Part shown: piece after piece, positions 63,697-64,000 of the stretch
How positions within the stretch are numbered: the first letter of the stretch is position 1
Layout of the letters: each line of letters opens with the position of its first letter
DNA from: Callipepla californica brunnescens
Lineage: Eukaryota > Chordata > Aves > Galliformes > Odontophoridae
Assembly: GCA_023055505.1 (NCBI GenBank)
Contig: JALIRH010000004.1
Location: 37,019,502-37,083,501 of the forward strand
DNA length: 64,000 bases
Reading direction: 5' to 3'
Notes under the pieces: generated by a model
Seen by the model: the letters and a program-made list of their open reading frames with translations, nothing else
Database searches by the model: none
What the model was told of the DNA's origin: nothing
Made by a program: the position numbers and the translations under genes

Positions 63697-64000
63697 TTCC
63701 ATGGGCCTCACAGGCCATGTGTGCTAAGTGCACATACATGAATGTAGCAAGTAAGCACAGAAGGACTAAGTACAGGAAGAGATTATAGGAGAAATTAAAG
63801 CAGCCAGGGGCCCTCATGCAGTGGCATCCTGCAGGCCGCTCCGTAGGTCTCGGTTCAGACCAAAGGCTGCTGCCTCCTGACAGGATGGGGGTATAAACAA
63901 ATGAGCACAATTAAAGCCAACCAACTCTCGCACACCTCTTGCTATTAATGGTTTATTTCCATTAATCTGCTGCTGAGGAACTTCTGCCTCTGGTCACTTG

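Larger units (their letters stand above)
50130..64000. other. Upstream flank of the FOXN3 island; no gene recognised
   Basis: This 13.9-kb stretch returns to ordinary intronic/intergenic composition. It holds one CR1 fragment (54.5 kb), a 24-bp tandem duplication (56.4 kb), a 25-base A run (59.6 kb), C/T-rich patches (51.7-52.7 and 62.8-63.3 kb) and a short CAG run (63.68 kb). The open frames present are short, lack domains and lack convincing splice context. It may be intergenic or the first intron of longer FOXN3 transcripts that start further upstream, since the mammalian gene uses several 5' non-coding exons. Confidence 0.6.

Overview
The window is vertebrate nuclear DNA, almost certainly from a bird. 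It has split genes with consensus splice sites, CpG-island promoters and very few interspersed repeats. Two of those repeats are CR1 LINE 3' ends of the kind that dominates bird genomes. There are no operons, no bacterial-type gene packing, no CRISPR array and no recognisable tRNA or rRNA gene.

Only one gene is firmly identified: FOXN3 (CHES1), a forkhead transcriptional repressor, on the minus strand. Two coding exons are present. The first (46686-47228) carries the start codon and residues 1-181, including most of the forkhead DNA-binding domain. The second (24309-24445) completes the domain and runs to residue 226. The two join in phase across an intron of about 22.2 kb. The rest of the protein must lie beyond position 1. 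I found no sequence matching the next expected exon.

Layout from right to left, in the direction of FOXN3 transcription: 50.1-64 kb is upstream or 5'-intronic non-coding DNA. 48.4-50.1 kb is a large CpG island and the presumed FOXN3 promoter, with CCAAT boxes, a perfect RFX X-box, long G runs, a 10-copy GGCAC array and a candidate 5' non-coding exon with two overlapping tiny upstream ORFs. 47.2-49.3 kb would be the first intron. Then come coding exon 1, the 22-kb intron and coding exon 2. Immediately after coding exon 2 is a second CpG island (about 23.45-24.3 kb). The remaining 23 kb is the next intron.

The most unusual signal is the recurrence of RFX X-box motifs. Four lie within 143 bp in the intragenic island, two within 57 bp at 43.4 kb, one perfect palindrome sits in the FOXN3 promoter island, and there are weaker matches elsewhere. 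Two of the X-boxes run directly into GACGC, the alternative site bound by FOXN-type forkheads. This suggests an RFX-driven (ciliary-type) regulatory layer, with possible FOXN3 feedback and possible unannotated transcripts starting inside the gene. That is inference; the motifs themselves are directly visible.
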